The translations under genes were made by a program, and so were the position numbers. Positions 1 through 6,354 of a DNA stretch of 31,902 nucleotides are shown piece after piece. Position 1 is the stretch's first letter; every line of letters starts with the position of its first letter. The notes below the pieces were generated by a model that ran no database searches, was not told the origin of the DNA, and saw nothing but the letters and a program-made list of their open reading frames with translations. The stretch spans positions 1 through 31,902 of the IMG/VR virus record IMGVR_UViG_3300025083_000130. One strand, given 5' to 3'. Source of the stretch: a virus.

Positions 1-12
1 GTTGGAAATACC
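1..12. repeat. Left copy of 12-bp terminal direct repeat (candidate cos overhang)
   Basis: GTTGGAAATACC here is identical to positions 31891-31902. A filled-in 12-nt cohesive end would give exactly this, and lambda also has a 12-nt cos overhang. Across the join, an HNH gene lies upstream of terS-terL, as in HK97-like cos phages. A trimmed overlap from circular assembly would look the same. Confidence 0.6.
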
Positions 13-53
13 CGCACACGGGATAGTTGGCAAGGTAGCTTGACCCCCCCCCT
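11..53. other. Non-coding cos-proximal segment with small hairpin and C9 tract
   Basis: This is the left-hand non-coding arm of the inferred cos region, between the HNH stop and the genome end. Positions 11-22 form a perfect CCCG-CACA-CGGG inverted repeat. Positions 44-52 are nine consecutive C (G9 on the coding strand), two bases beyond the HNH stop codon. No gene was found. The hairpin and homopolymer could be terminase recognition or bending elements, but that is inference. Confidence 0.45.
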
Positions 54-893
54 CTATAGCAATCGCCCCTCACGCTTCGCTGCCTTCCTTCTGTTATCTT
101 CTGCCCATAAAGGGCGTAGGTTTGATAGCTGCCACGCTGCTCTCACCTCGTCTTCGTTGGTTCGGTCGAATGAGGACAGAGGAATGATGTGGTCTATATG
201 TATCTCACCTGACATGAACCTCTGCCAGTTCATCCCTTTTGTAAACTGTTTCTCCAGATGTTTTTTTAATTGTCCAACTGAATATCCTGTAAACGCTTCT
301 GCGGTTGGTGTCCGTCCATTTGTTTTTATTGCTGTGCGGAACATATCCCCGACCCTGTAGCCGCGCCTGTTCATGCGGCGGTGGTGCGCCCTCAATCTTT
401 CTTTTAGGTTAAACTCTGGGTCGTTGTGATAGCGGTGTTTGTATATTTCAGCGGTAGTCATTCCGGGATACTTAACACTCCGCCGCACCTTTTTCGGTTT
501 ATAGACCGCGCGCAGCCTTTTAATTATCGCGTGTGTCTCCCTCTTGAACTTCGTCCACTGTTTTAACTCGTCCCGTGTTTGATAGAGTTTGCCTTGCCTC
601 TCGTATATTCTTCTTCGCTCGGCTTGCCTTTGCTCTTTCGTTCTCTTGCGAGCGCGTCTTCTACGCTGTTCCCCTATGCAGTCTCGGCATCTGTTTTTAG
701 AATACATCTCGCCATCAATTTTTTTATGTATGTTACAGAGACCACAAAAAGATAGGTGTGATGGGGCAGGTGGATAAACAGCACCTTTCTCTCGTGCATA
801 TTTTTTTCTTCTTTTTTCATCATGGCAGGGTCGGCATTGATTTTTGGACTTCATAACCTCCTGCTCGCTCTCGCAATACTTACACCAACTCAT
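54..893 (-). CDS. HNH endonuclease with N-terminal zinc-binding Cys pairs
   Basis: A 279-residue HNH nuclease. The N-terminal half has CxxC pairs at about residues 4-7, 20-23, 50-53 and 69-72, which look like two zinc ribbons, followed by a very basic Arg/Lys-rich linker. The HNH core is near the C-terminus: IHIDHIIPL around 231-239, SNLRPL around 257-262 and a further Asn in EDNRRK around 267. Its ATG follows the upstream stop directly (TAGATG). It is the last gene before the genome end, so in a circle it precedes cos and terS; in HK97 an HNH protein (gp74) occupies this place and assists terminase in cos cleavage. A role in packaging is therefore likely, though a homing-type HNH remains possible. 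Confidence 0.85.
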   Translation of the reverse strand: MSWCKYCESEQEVMKSKNQCRPCHDEKRRKKYAREKGAVYPPAPSHLSFCGLCNIHKKIDGEMYSKNRCRDCIGEQRRRRARKRTKEQRQAERRRIYERQGKLYQTRDELKQWTKFKRETHAIIKRLRAVYKPKKVRRSVKYPGMTTAEIYKHRYHNDPEFNLKERLRAHHRRMNRRGYRVGDMFRTAIKTNGRTPTAEAFTGYSVGQLKKHLEKQFTKGMNWQRFMSGEIHIDHIIPLSSFDRTNEDEVRAAWQLSNLRPLWAEDNRRKAAKREGRLL

Positions 894-1661
894 CTATTTT
901 TTGCCCGACATATATTTCTTAACATTGTTACGCAACGCCCTAACGAACTTGCGCGGCGACTCTTGCTTAACAAACCTCTCACTTAACCCATAGAAGTCAT
1001 AACGCTTGGGGTGTGTCTTGGGTGCATCAGTGAAGTTAAGGATTTTCTTTGCCCTGCTCTTGCTCGTTCTCTCGCGGATACCAACAGCCTTGCCACCCTT
1101 GCGCGCGACATAAAACTGATTGCGACGCTTGCCTGCCCTCGCCTTGCTTCGCGCAGTCTGGTTGGCTAGATAGCCTTGCTCACCTGATGCTCCAAGCTGA
1201 GACAAAATCTTTACATACTGTGCAGCAGTGACGTTGCCGTGCTTATCTTTTCTAACATCACGCCCCGGTGCTGTAGCACCGCCAGCAGGCAAGACACCAC
1301 GCTTTGTCAGCGCAACCTCATGCCGCTTCTGCCCACCCTTGCCACCAAAGATGTGCGGTGACAAATATTTGTAGGCTGGCGTTCCTTTGCCGGGGTTCTC
1401 GGCAAAAAACACGCGACCAAATTGGTCACGCTCACTGCGCCTTGTATATTGCATTTTGACTGAGTTGACCGTCCAACGTGTTGGCCTGTCAAACACACGC
1501 TTCATTTCTTTCTTTTGAACTTCTTTTAAGTCAGCAACCAGAAAGCGCGTGGTGTCGTGAATAGTTTTCGGCAACACCTTTTTCTCAATGCGGTTCAACC
1601 GCTTTGTCAGGTCTTTCAGGTTATCTGAGACATCTACATTAAATCGGTCTAATAAAGCCAT
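894..1661 (-). CDS. Phage structural-type protein, possibly tail completion (gpZ-like)
   Basis: A 255-residue strongly basic protein. It has a heptad-like N-terminus (about residues 10-50), then a segment with VFDRPTRWTVNSVKM, GKGTPAYKYL and IFGGKGGQKR, and a Lys/Arg-rich C-terminus. This pattern recalls a widespread phage protein usually annotated as a minor tail or tail-completion component; the assignment is from memory and is tentative. It lies in the early/replication operon between the SSB-tip protein (TGATG junction) and the HNH gene, far from the tail genes. The tail cluster has no obvious gpZ between its FII-like and U-like genes, so this may be that gene moved elsewhere. A nucleic-acid-binding role is the alternative. 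Confidence 0.5.
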   Translation of the reverse strand: MALLDRFNVDVSDNLKDLTKRLNRIEKKVLPKTIHDTTRFLVADLKEVQKKEMKRVFDRPTRWTVNSVKMQYTRRSERDQFGRVFFAENPGKGTPAYKYLSPHIFGGKGGQKRHEVALTKRGVLPAGGATAPGRDVRKDKHGNVTAAQYVKILSQLGASGEQGYLANQTARSKARAGKRRNQFYVARKGGKAVGIRERTSKSRAKKILNFTDAPKTHPKRYDFYGLSERFVKQESPRKFVRALRNNVKKYMSGKK

Positions 1662-2242
1662 CAGAAGGGTATCTCGTCATCAAACTCTTGGTTGTCAGCG
1701 ATGTTGACAATCTCCGCGCCGGGGAACGCATCCTTCACGGCATGAACGTCCATTTGCGCGCGCCATGCACGGACAATCCGTGCAATCTCCGTAACAGTAT
1801 AGACAGGCAAGTCAGTCTGCGCCAGTGTCGCGGCGGAGTTATCTTTTGCGATAACTATCTGCATTTCATCTTTGCCTTCCTCATTCGGCGCGGTGGCATA
1901 CCAAAACTCAGGCGGGGCTGGTTTATGCCCTCGTTCCGTCGCTTCTTTCTCCAGTGCTGCCCAGCCACGTTGCATAACGCCAGCGCGCTGAATAACCAGC
2001 GCAACATCCTTCTCATGCAACGCCACATCCAGCTTCGCCTTCGCTGCCTCGAACTTAGCGGCAGTCTCAGGGCTGACCAGCGTCTCAAGTCGCCCGACAC
2101 CCCAGCGCAACTCAATGTCAGCCGCAACCGCATCCAGCGGCTTCAACGCGCCATGTATCTGGTCATATTGCCAACCCTGCATGGGAACGTAATCGTCTTT
2201 GCCGATTGCATCTAAATCATATCTACTTTTTCGCTTTGTCAT
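1661..2242 (-). CDS. Conserved phage protein with SSB-type acidic C-terminal tip (DDEIPF)
   Basis: A 193-residue protein. The N-terminus is charged (MTKRKSRYDLDAIGKDDYVP), the middle is helical (about residues 55-105) and it has no obvious OB fold. It ends in QEFDDEIPF, nearly the C-terminal tip of bacterial SSB (DDDIPF in E. coli), which recruits RecO, PriA, Exo I and other partners. It overlaps the upstream nuclease gene by 20 nt and joins the next gene by TGATG. Its place beside the replication genes suggests a recombination or replication accessory factor that engages SSB-binding host proteins. The tip is plainly visible; the function is inference. Confidence 0.7.
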   Translation of the reverse strand: MTKRKSRYDLDAIGKDDYVPMQGWQYDQIHGALKPLDAVAADIELRWGVGRLETLVSPETAAKFEAAKAKLDVALHEKDVALVIQRAGVMQRGWAALEKEATERGHKPAPPEFWYATAPNEEGKDEMQIVIAKDNSAATLAQTDLPVYTVTEIARIVRAWRAQMDVHAVKDAFPGAEIVNIADNQEFDDEIPF

Positions 2243-2636
2243 CTATAAACGCCTCGCTTGCTTCTTTGATTGTCTTGCCATTATACGCCATGCGGATAAT
2301 CGCGCCGTCTTGGCTGTGCCAGCTATCGGTAACACATACGTTACCAACGTCGATATTCTCCGACGGGTCGGTGTCATGTTCTCCGACCAGAACCACCACC
2401 TCTTTGCCAGCTTGCATCAACCCATTCATCAGACCCGTCAACATTCTTAGCTGCCCCATTGGCAACCTCGCCCCGGTTGATTTCAATTCGCCAATGACGA
2501 ACACCTCGCCACGCACATCGTATATGAAGTCAATGTCGGTAGGTGTGTATCCGTTGATGTGCAGATTGCCAAAGTCTTTTACTTGTGCCATCCGGTCACG
2601 ATATTGCACCGTGCCATGATTAAAGTTTAACGCCAT
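2223..2636 (-). CDS. PD-(D/E)XK-type nuclease-like protein
   Basis: A 137-residue protein with a probable PD-(D/E)XK core: Asp34 or Asp36 in PTDIDFIYD, then VFVIGELKS with Glu50 and Lys52, then a following Gln in MGQ near residue 62. The order D...ExK...Q is typical of the fold. The remainder is alternating strand and helix. The start has a good ribosome binding site (GGAG about 8 nt before ATG). It is the first gene after the repeat-rich segment following the prim-pol gene, which fits DNA processing in replication or recombination. The exact family (VRR-NUC-like or other) is not established from sequence alone. Confidence 0.6.
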   Translation of the reverse strand: MALNFNHGTVQYRDRMAQVKDFGNLHINGYTPTDIDFIYDVRGEVFVIGELKSTGARLPMGQLRMLTGLMNGLMQAGKEVVVLVGEHDTDPSENIDVGNVCVTDSWHSQDGAIIRMAYNGKTIKEASEAFIDDKAKK

Positions 2637-2663
2637 TTAACTTCTCCATACATAGTTCCGACC

Positions 2664-2749
2664 ATCCATAACCATACCCCTTTATAGGGGGGTATGGATA
2701 TGTATGGATATGGGCAGCACCTATGGATTACCATCCATACCCATCCATA
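2664..2749. repeat. Cluster of six ATCCATA/TATGGAT repeats with hairpin; candidate origin
   Basis: Six exact copies of a 7-bp word lie in 86 bp: ATCCATA at 2664-2670, 2733-2739 and 2743-2749, and TATGGAT at 2693-2699, 2703-2709 and 2722-2728. Two same-orientation pairs are spaced by exactly 10 bp, one helical turn. Between them is a 9-bp perfect inverted repeat, CCATACCCC (2672-2680) with GGGGTATGG (2689-2697), around an AT-rich loop. The cluster straddles the stop codon of the prim-pol/helicase gene. Such iteron-like arrays often bind a phage initiator; an operator for the downstream nuclease gene is the alternative. Confidence 0.55.
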
Positions 2750-4616
2750 TCTCATTAACTAACCCATTGAAAAAGCTGACACTCTCAGATATGGATGTCC
2801 CCTTCTTAAACTGATACCAGTCATTCGACGACATTTTGCCGATTTTGGCCTCAACAGCACTTCTCCAGTCCGCTTCACGTATGCCGGGTGCGCCATCTTC
2901 ATCGTGTTCTGTCCAATTACCAGCCGCCAACATCTCTTGCAGCGTGTCGATTGCTGTCTGTTGTTTGGCACTCCGGCGCGACTTCGGCTTGGGCAATTCG
3001 TCCATTATGTCCAAAACCAAGCTGCTTTGCTCTTGTGCAAATGCGTCTTGCACAAATCGCACCTCACGCGCATTTAGGGCAATAGGCTCGGCCTCTTGCA
3101 CATCTTTCTGCTTTGCTACCTTTACAACGACAGATTGCGTCCCCTCAGTGCGTTTAATGGCAACAGAGGTATCAACAGCCCCCAACAAAGAAGAACTGCC
3201 ACGCAAGCCCTTGTCGCTGTCTTTGCCGCTATGGTGAACAGCCAGCACAGTGCAGTCGAACCATTCCTTCATTAGGTCGCATGAGCGGATAAACATACCC
3301 ATATCGGTTGCTGAGTTCTCATCAGCACCCGACCCGGCGAATGACCTTGCCAGCGTATCCACTACGATAAGGTCGGGTGATACACCGCCGAGCGTATCCT
3401 CGATGGCGTGTCTCAGTTGTAACACATCTGGAGCATCTTCCATCGCCATACCGATGGGCGTAGTAACGGCATAGAACGGCACACCATCGTCATCTAGCTG
3501 CCTATCCCTATGCCAAGCCTCCGCCCTTACGGCGATGCCGGACTGGCCTTCCATAGCCAAATAAACGACTGCGCCTTGTGATGTGGGTCGCCCGTTCCAG
3601 TCGATACCGTGTGCAATCGACAACGCCCAATCTATCGCTAGGAACGATTTGAATGTTGCTGGTGCGCCATACAGCACCGCAAAGCTGTTCTCGATTAGGT
3701 AATCCGCCACCATAAAGCTGGGCGGAGGGGTAGCCCTTAGTTCTCCGAGCGTCTTGACGCGGATTTTCCGCTCGACAGGAACTGCCGTATCGCTTGCGGC
3801 ATTGCTTGGATGCGGTTGTGTTTTGTCTGGCGCAATATGAAGGTCTGCAATCTTGCCTTCTCTTGCTCGGATAATAGTGCTGGTAACTTTCTTTCGGAAC
3901 TCATCTATTCCTCTCCCCTCTTGGTTCAAATCGCCTGTGCGGCTTCCTACCTTTATTTCATATGTCGGGTAAACTTCTTGCTCCATCCACTGCATAGTCG
4001 GAAAAGTGCCGTGCTTGCGGAAATAGTCGGATATAGAAGCCAGCACCATACTAGCCATATAATGTTCACGGCCATCGACCCGCCGACCAAAAGCATCAAA
4101 AGCACCGCTGCCCATAGGAACGTCAAGGCTTGCAGCAGCCACTCCGGTGGATTGCGCTGCAACCTTTGGAGGAAATATGGCGAAGTCTTCGTCATTTACC
4201 CAACGATAACCTGTGCTTGAGGGGTGTATGACGTAACCGCCGTCACCTCTAACGTCAACACAGCCGTCAATACCAGCACGATTTCTAATGCCATCAGAGT
4301 GCCGATAATAATAGTGCCATCCACCTGATTGCGTCTCAGATACCTTAGTGATGCCCAAAAGTTCCGCATTGTCCTTTACCCAGTCCTTACCTTGTTTTCC
4401 GTCTCTTACGTCAATGTCGATGACCGACACGCCGGAGACTTCTCCGGTTGGCATACCAATAAGAGCAGCACCCGGCAAGGAAAATAACCGCTCAATCTCA
4501 TCTGGGTCTTGCGTAGCCGCCTTGAACCCGCCCTGACAGACAGGACGCTTCTTTACATCGCACGGGAAGACAGGGTAATCCTCTGCCACCTCAAGTGCTG
4601 TGCTTATAATATCCAT
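2721..4616 (-). CDS. Bifunctional prim-pol / RecA-like (RepA-type) helicase
   Basis: A 631-residue replication protein. Residues 1-155 resemble the bifunctional DNA primase/polymerase (prim-pol) domain: VIDIDVRDG around 65-73 with paired Asp, SGGWHYYYRH around 97-106 and DVRGDGGYVIHPS around 121-133. Residues about 290-500 form a RecA-like ATPase with Walker A GAPATFKS (317-324), Walker B DLIVVDT (415-421) and HHSGK near 461-465. It probably makes primers and unwinds DNA at the origin while host polymerase elongates, since no phage polymerase gene is present. It starts by TAATG coupling to the methyltransferase gene, and its last codons lie inside the ATCCATA repeat cluster. Confidence 0.85.
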   Translation of the reverse strand: MDIISTALEVAEDYPVFPCDVKKRPVCQGGFKAATQDPDEIERLFSLPGAALIGMPTGEVSGVSVIDIDVRDGKQGKDWVKDNAELLGITKVSETQSGGWHYYYRHSDGIRNRAGIDGCVDVRGDGGYVIHPSSTGYRWVNDEDFAIFPPKVAAQSTGVAAASLDVPMGSGAFDAFGRRVDGREHYMASMVLASISDYFRKHGTFPTMQWMEQEVYPTYEIKVGSRTGDLNQEGRGIDEFRKKVTSTIIRAREGKIADLHIAPDKTQPHPSNAASDTAVPVERKIRVKTLGELRATPPPSFMVADYLIENSFAVLYGAPATFKSFLAIDWALSIAHGIDWNGRPTSQGAVVYLAMEGQSGIAVRAEAWHRDRQLDDDGVPFYAVTTPIGMAMEDAPDVLQLRHAIEDTLGGVSPDLIVVDTLARSFAGSGADENSATDMGMFIRSCDLMKEWFDCTVLAVHHSGKDSDKGLRGSSSLLGAVDTSVAIKRTEGTQSVVVKVAKQKDVQEAEPIALNAREVRFVQDAFAQEQSSLVLDIMDELPKPKSRRSAKQQTAIDTLQEMLAAGNWTEHDEDGAPGIREADWRSAVEAKIGKMSSNDWYQFKKGTSISESVSFFNGLVNEIWMGMDGNP

Positions 4617-5674
4617 TATAATGCTCCCTCAAGCTGCTTAATTACTCTTCCGATTTGTTCTGGGATTTGCGGGACGACCGCGTTACCCAATGCTTTAATT
4701 CTGTGTGACCGATTGGAAACCCCATTAGCCACTCGACCCACGTTGGGTTCAGCTGCCCAGAGTGTCGGCTGTGACCCGCCACCACTTCTTCTAAATTGCC
4801 CTTGTTTCGATTGGCTAACTGTTCCCTGTTCTTGTCCGTGATTGTCGGGTGAACCTTGTTTGCCCTCGGTGTCGGCCACATCCTTACGTCCGTTCTCAGG
4901 CTCTTGCCCTGACCGCCGCCCGTCGTCTCCTGACTGTCCGCTGCGTTGGGTGTTGCCCACATCTGAGGACTGCTCTGTATTTCCTTCCAAGCCTTCACTG
5001 TGTTCTCGTCCACTTGCTCCCGAAGGTTGGACGGCCACGCTCTGCCCTTCCGCGCCACTGTCGCTTGCTTTACTAGCGACTGCTCCGACCTCTGTGGTAG
5101 GTCGTCCATCGCGCAAGGTGTCGCCCACAGTGGCGGCTCTCGCCACCCACTGTTCATGCTGGGGGACATCTGATTTCCCTTCGCTGTTGGCGTGTGCAAC
5201 AATCCATACTCTGTCTCGTCTGTGCGGGGCATCGACACCGCAAGCTGGAATAACAAATGGCCTTGCGGCGTAGTCTTCGGCTTCCAAGTCAGATAACACC
5301 TCGTCGAGGCCCATGCTGATGTGTCCAGCAACATTCTCGAAAATTCCCCAAGTGGGTCTGATTTCTTTAATAAGCCGATACACTTCAGGCCAGAGGTGAC
5401 GGTCATCTTCCGCGCCTCGCTGCTTCCCGGCAACACTGAATGGCTGGCACGGGTATCCCCCGACGATGACATCTGGTCGAACAATCCCATCTGCTCGGAG
5501 TTGCTCTCCAGTGAGGCTTCGGACATCATCGTAGATTGGTGTGTCAGGCCAATGTCGTCTAAGGACTTCTTGGCAGTATCTTTCGATTTCGCAGAACGCG
5601 ACTGTTTCAAATCCGGCTTTTTCGAGGCCAATGCTAAATCCCCCTATACCACTAAATAAATCTAATACTTTCAT
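4616..5674 (-). CDS. DNA (cytosine-5) methyltransferase
   Basis: A 352-residue C5 cytosine methyltransferase. Motif I DLFSGIGG lies at 5-12 (SAM binding), motif IV GGYPCQPFS at 72-80 with catalytic Cys76, motif VI ENV at 113-115, motif VIII PHRRDRVWIVA near 150-160 and motif X RIKALGNAVVPQI near the C-terminus. The target-recognition region between VIII and X is hydrophilic, low-complexity and repetitive (VxDT/VGNT units). No partner restriction enzyme is visible, so it probably protects phage DNA from host restriction. A good ribosome binding site (AGGGGG, 4 nt before ATG) directly follows a pseudoknot-forming leader. A second frame is open almost throughout. Confidence 0.9.
   Translation of the reverse strand: MKVLDLFSGIGGFSIGLEKAGFETVAFCEIERYCQEVLRRHWPDTPIYDDVRSLTGEQLRADGIVRPDVIVGGYPCQPFSVAGKQRGAEDDRHLWPEVYRLIKEIRPTWGIFENVAGHISMGLDEVLSDLEAEDYAARPFVIPACGVDAPHRRDRVWIVAHANSEGKSDVPQHEQWVARAATVGDTLRDGRPTTEVGAVASKASDSGAEGQSVAVQPSGASGREHSEGLEGNTEQSSDVGNTQRSGQSGDDGRRSGQEPENGRKDVADTEGKQGSPDNHGQEQGTVSQSKQGQFRRSGGGSQPTLWAAEPNVGRVANGVSNRSHRIKALGNAVVPQIPEQIGRVIKQLEGAL
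4642..5631 (-). CDS. Overlapping +1-frame ORF within the methyltransferase gene (possible dual coding)
   Basis: A 330-codon open frame shifted +1 relative to the methyltransferase. Its longest form starts with TTG; in-frame ATGs follow at the MM of TMMSEASLES and at MGLFDQM, and none has a convincing ribosome binding site. The product is not random-looking: it has four (L/M)(W/H)xTPxA units (LHTPTAKG, LWATPCAM, MWATPNAA, MWPTPRAN) and a C-terminal LNPTWVEWLMGFPIG segment, which I recall as recurring in database proteins linked to phage cytosine methyltransferases. It may be a real overlapping gene, a frameshift product or a by-product of constrained codons. Translation is unproven. Confidence 0.35.
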   Translation of the reverse strand: MASKKPDLKQSRSAKSKDTAKKSLDDIGLTHQSTMMSEASLESNSEQMGLFDQMSSSGDTRASHSVLPGSSEARKMTVTSGLKCIGLLKKSDPLGEFSRMLLDTSAWASTRCYLTWKPKTTPQGHLLFQLAVSMPRTDETEYGLLHTPTAKGNQMSPSMNSGWREPPLWATPCAMDDLPQRSEQSLVKQATVARKGRAWPSNLREQVDENTVKAWKEIQSSPQMWATPNAADSQETTGGGQGKSLRTDVRMWPTPRANKVHPTITDKNREQLANRNKGNLEEVVAGHSRHSGQLNPTWVEWLMGFPIGHTELKHWVTRSSRKSQNKSEE

Positions 5675-5685
5675 GTTTCCCCCTA

Positions 5686-5738
5686 TCCCTCGTAAAAGTC
5701 GGGTCGGCGCAGACGAGGGAGTTAAACCGCGCCGACCC
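5686..5738 (-). promoter_or_regulatory. Predicted H-type pseudoknot in the methyltransferase leader
   Basis: On the transcript, GGGUCGGCGC (5738-5729) pairs perfectly with GCGCCGACCC (5710-5701), 10 bp. The 18-nt loop contains UCCCUCGU (5720-5713), perfectly complementary to ACGAGGGA (5693-5686), 8 bp. The second stem ends one base before the UAGGGGG ribosome binding site. This is a classic H-type pseudoknot, as in small translational riboswitches. The GC stem followed by GACUUUU could also act as a weak terminator between the ssDNA-binding-like gene and the methyltransferase. A GGUUUAAC stretch after the first arm loosely resembles SAM-II, but the conserved SAM-II 3' core is not seen. Confidence 0.6.
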
Positions 5739-5751
5739 TTCTTGCTAGTGC

Positions 5752-6321
5752 TTAGAACTCGTCGTCCGCACTAGCTGCTGGCTGCGCTATGGAGGAAGGA
5801 AGCGCGCCAGTTTCTTCATCATCATCCAGTTCGGACGGACGGTCAATCCAACTCACAATCTTGAGCGTTGGGATTGTCGTTGAGCCTTTGCCAACCTTAG
5901 TTGGCACAGCACCCGAAAACTCCACAACCGGGACTTGTCCACCTTTGTCCCCTGCCGCTTCGTAATCGCTATAAAGCTGCTGGATGCTCATCGTTGCACC
6001 AGCACCATTCGTTGCCCATTCTGCGACTGGTTCTTCATCACCAAACGCAGACTTGCTCATGATGCAGACCTTGAAGCCACGCTTCCATTGGCCTTCGCCA
6101 TCAGGGCGAGCCGCTGGTGCTTCCAAGCTGGCATCCATCACCCATTCAGGTGCGCCACCCTCAGTAAACAAGCACCAGCCTGTTTTAATATTAGCAAGGT
6201 CGAAGACCGCCTTGCTCAAGTTGACCTGACCGTCGCGGTTAGCCCAACTTGATGTGGATGCCATATACTTCACATAAGGCTTATAATTTCCACTGCCACC
6301 ATTTCCAAAACTTAAAGGCAT
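5752..6321 (-). CDS. Probable ssDNA-binding / recombination accessory protein
   Basis: A 189-residue protein of mainly beta character. The N-terminus has YKPYVKYMAST, followed by a Trp- and Gly-rich body (GWCLFTEGGAPEW around residues 47-60, RGFKVCIMSKSAFG around 82-96) and a long acidic, disordered C-terminal tail ending ADDEF. Mid-size DNA-binding body plus acidic tail is the layout of phage SSBs such as T7 gp2.5. It lies between a RecB/Cas4-like nuclease and the methyltransferase/prim-pol genes, where an SSB would be expected. No family was recognised with certainty, so the role is inferred from layout and position. Confidence 0.5.
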   Translation of the reverse strand: MPLSFGNGGSGNYKPYVKYMASTSSWANRDGQVNLSKAVFDLANIKTGWCLFTEGGAPEWVMDASLEAPAARPDGEGQWKRGFKVCIMSKSAFGDEEPVAEWATNGAGATMSIQQLYSDYEAAGDKGGQVPVVEFSGAVPTKVGKGSTTIPTLKIVSWIDRPSELDDDEETGALPSSIAQPAASADDEF

Positions 6322-6354
6322 TTTACATTCTCTCTTTTTGCATGAAGCCGTTGA

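Noticed and set aside
1688-2215. 175-codon plus-strand frame (and many other plus-strand frames up to about 190 codons)
   Set aside because: They lie antisense to confident minus-strand genes, lack ribosome binding sites and show no recognisable motifs; Cys/Arg/Ser-rich composition is typical of antisense shadows.
3953-4195. 80-codon minus-strand frame encoding hydrophobic segments
   Set aside because: It is inside the prim-pol gene in another frame, has no ribosome binding site and no conserved pattern that I can see.
5675-5738. SAM-II riboswitch before the methyltransferase
   Set aside because: The pseudoknot layout and a GGUUUAAC stretch are suggestive, but the conserved SAM-II 3' core is absent, so I report only an unclassified pseudoknot.
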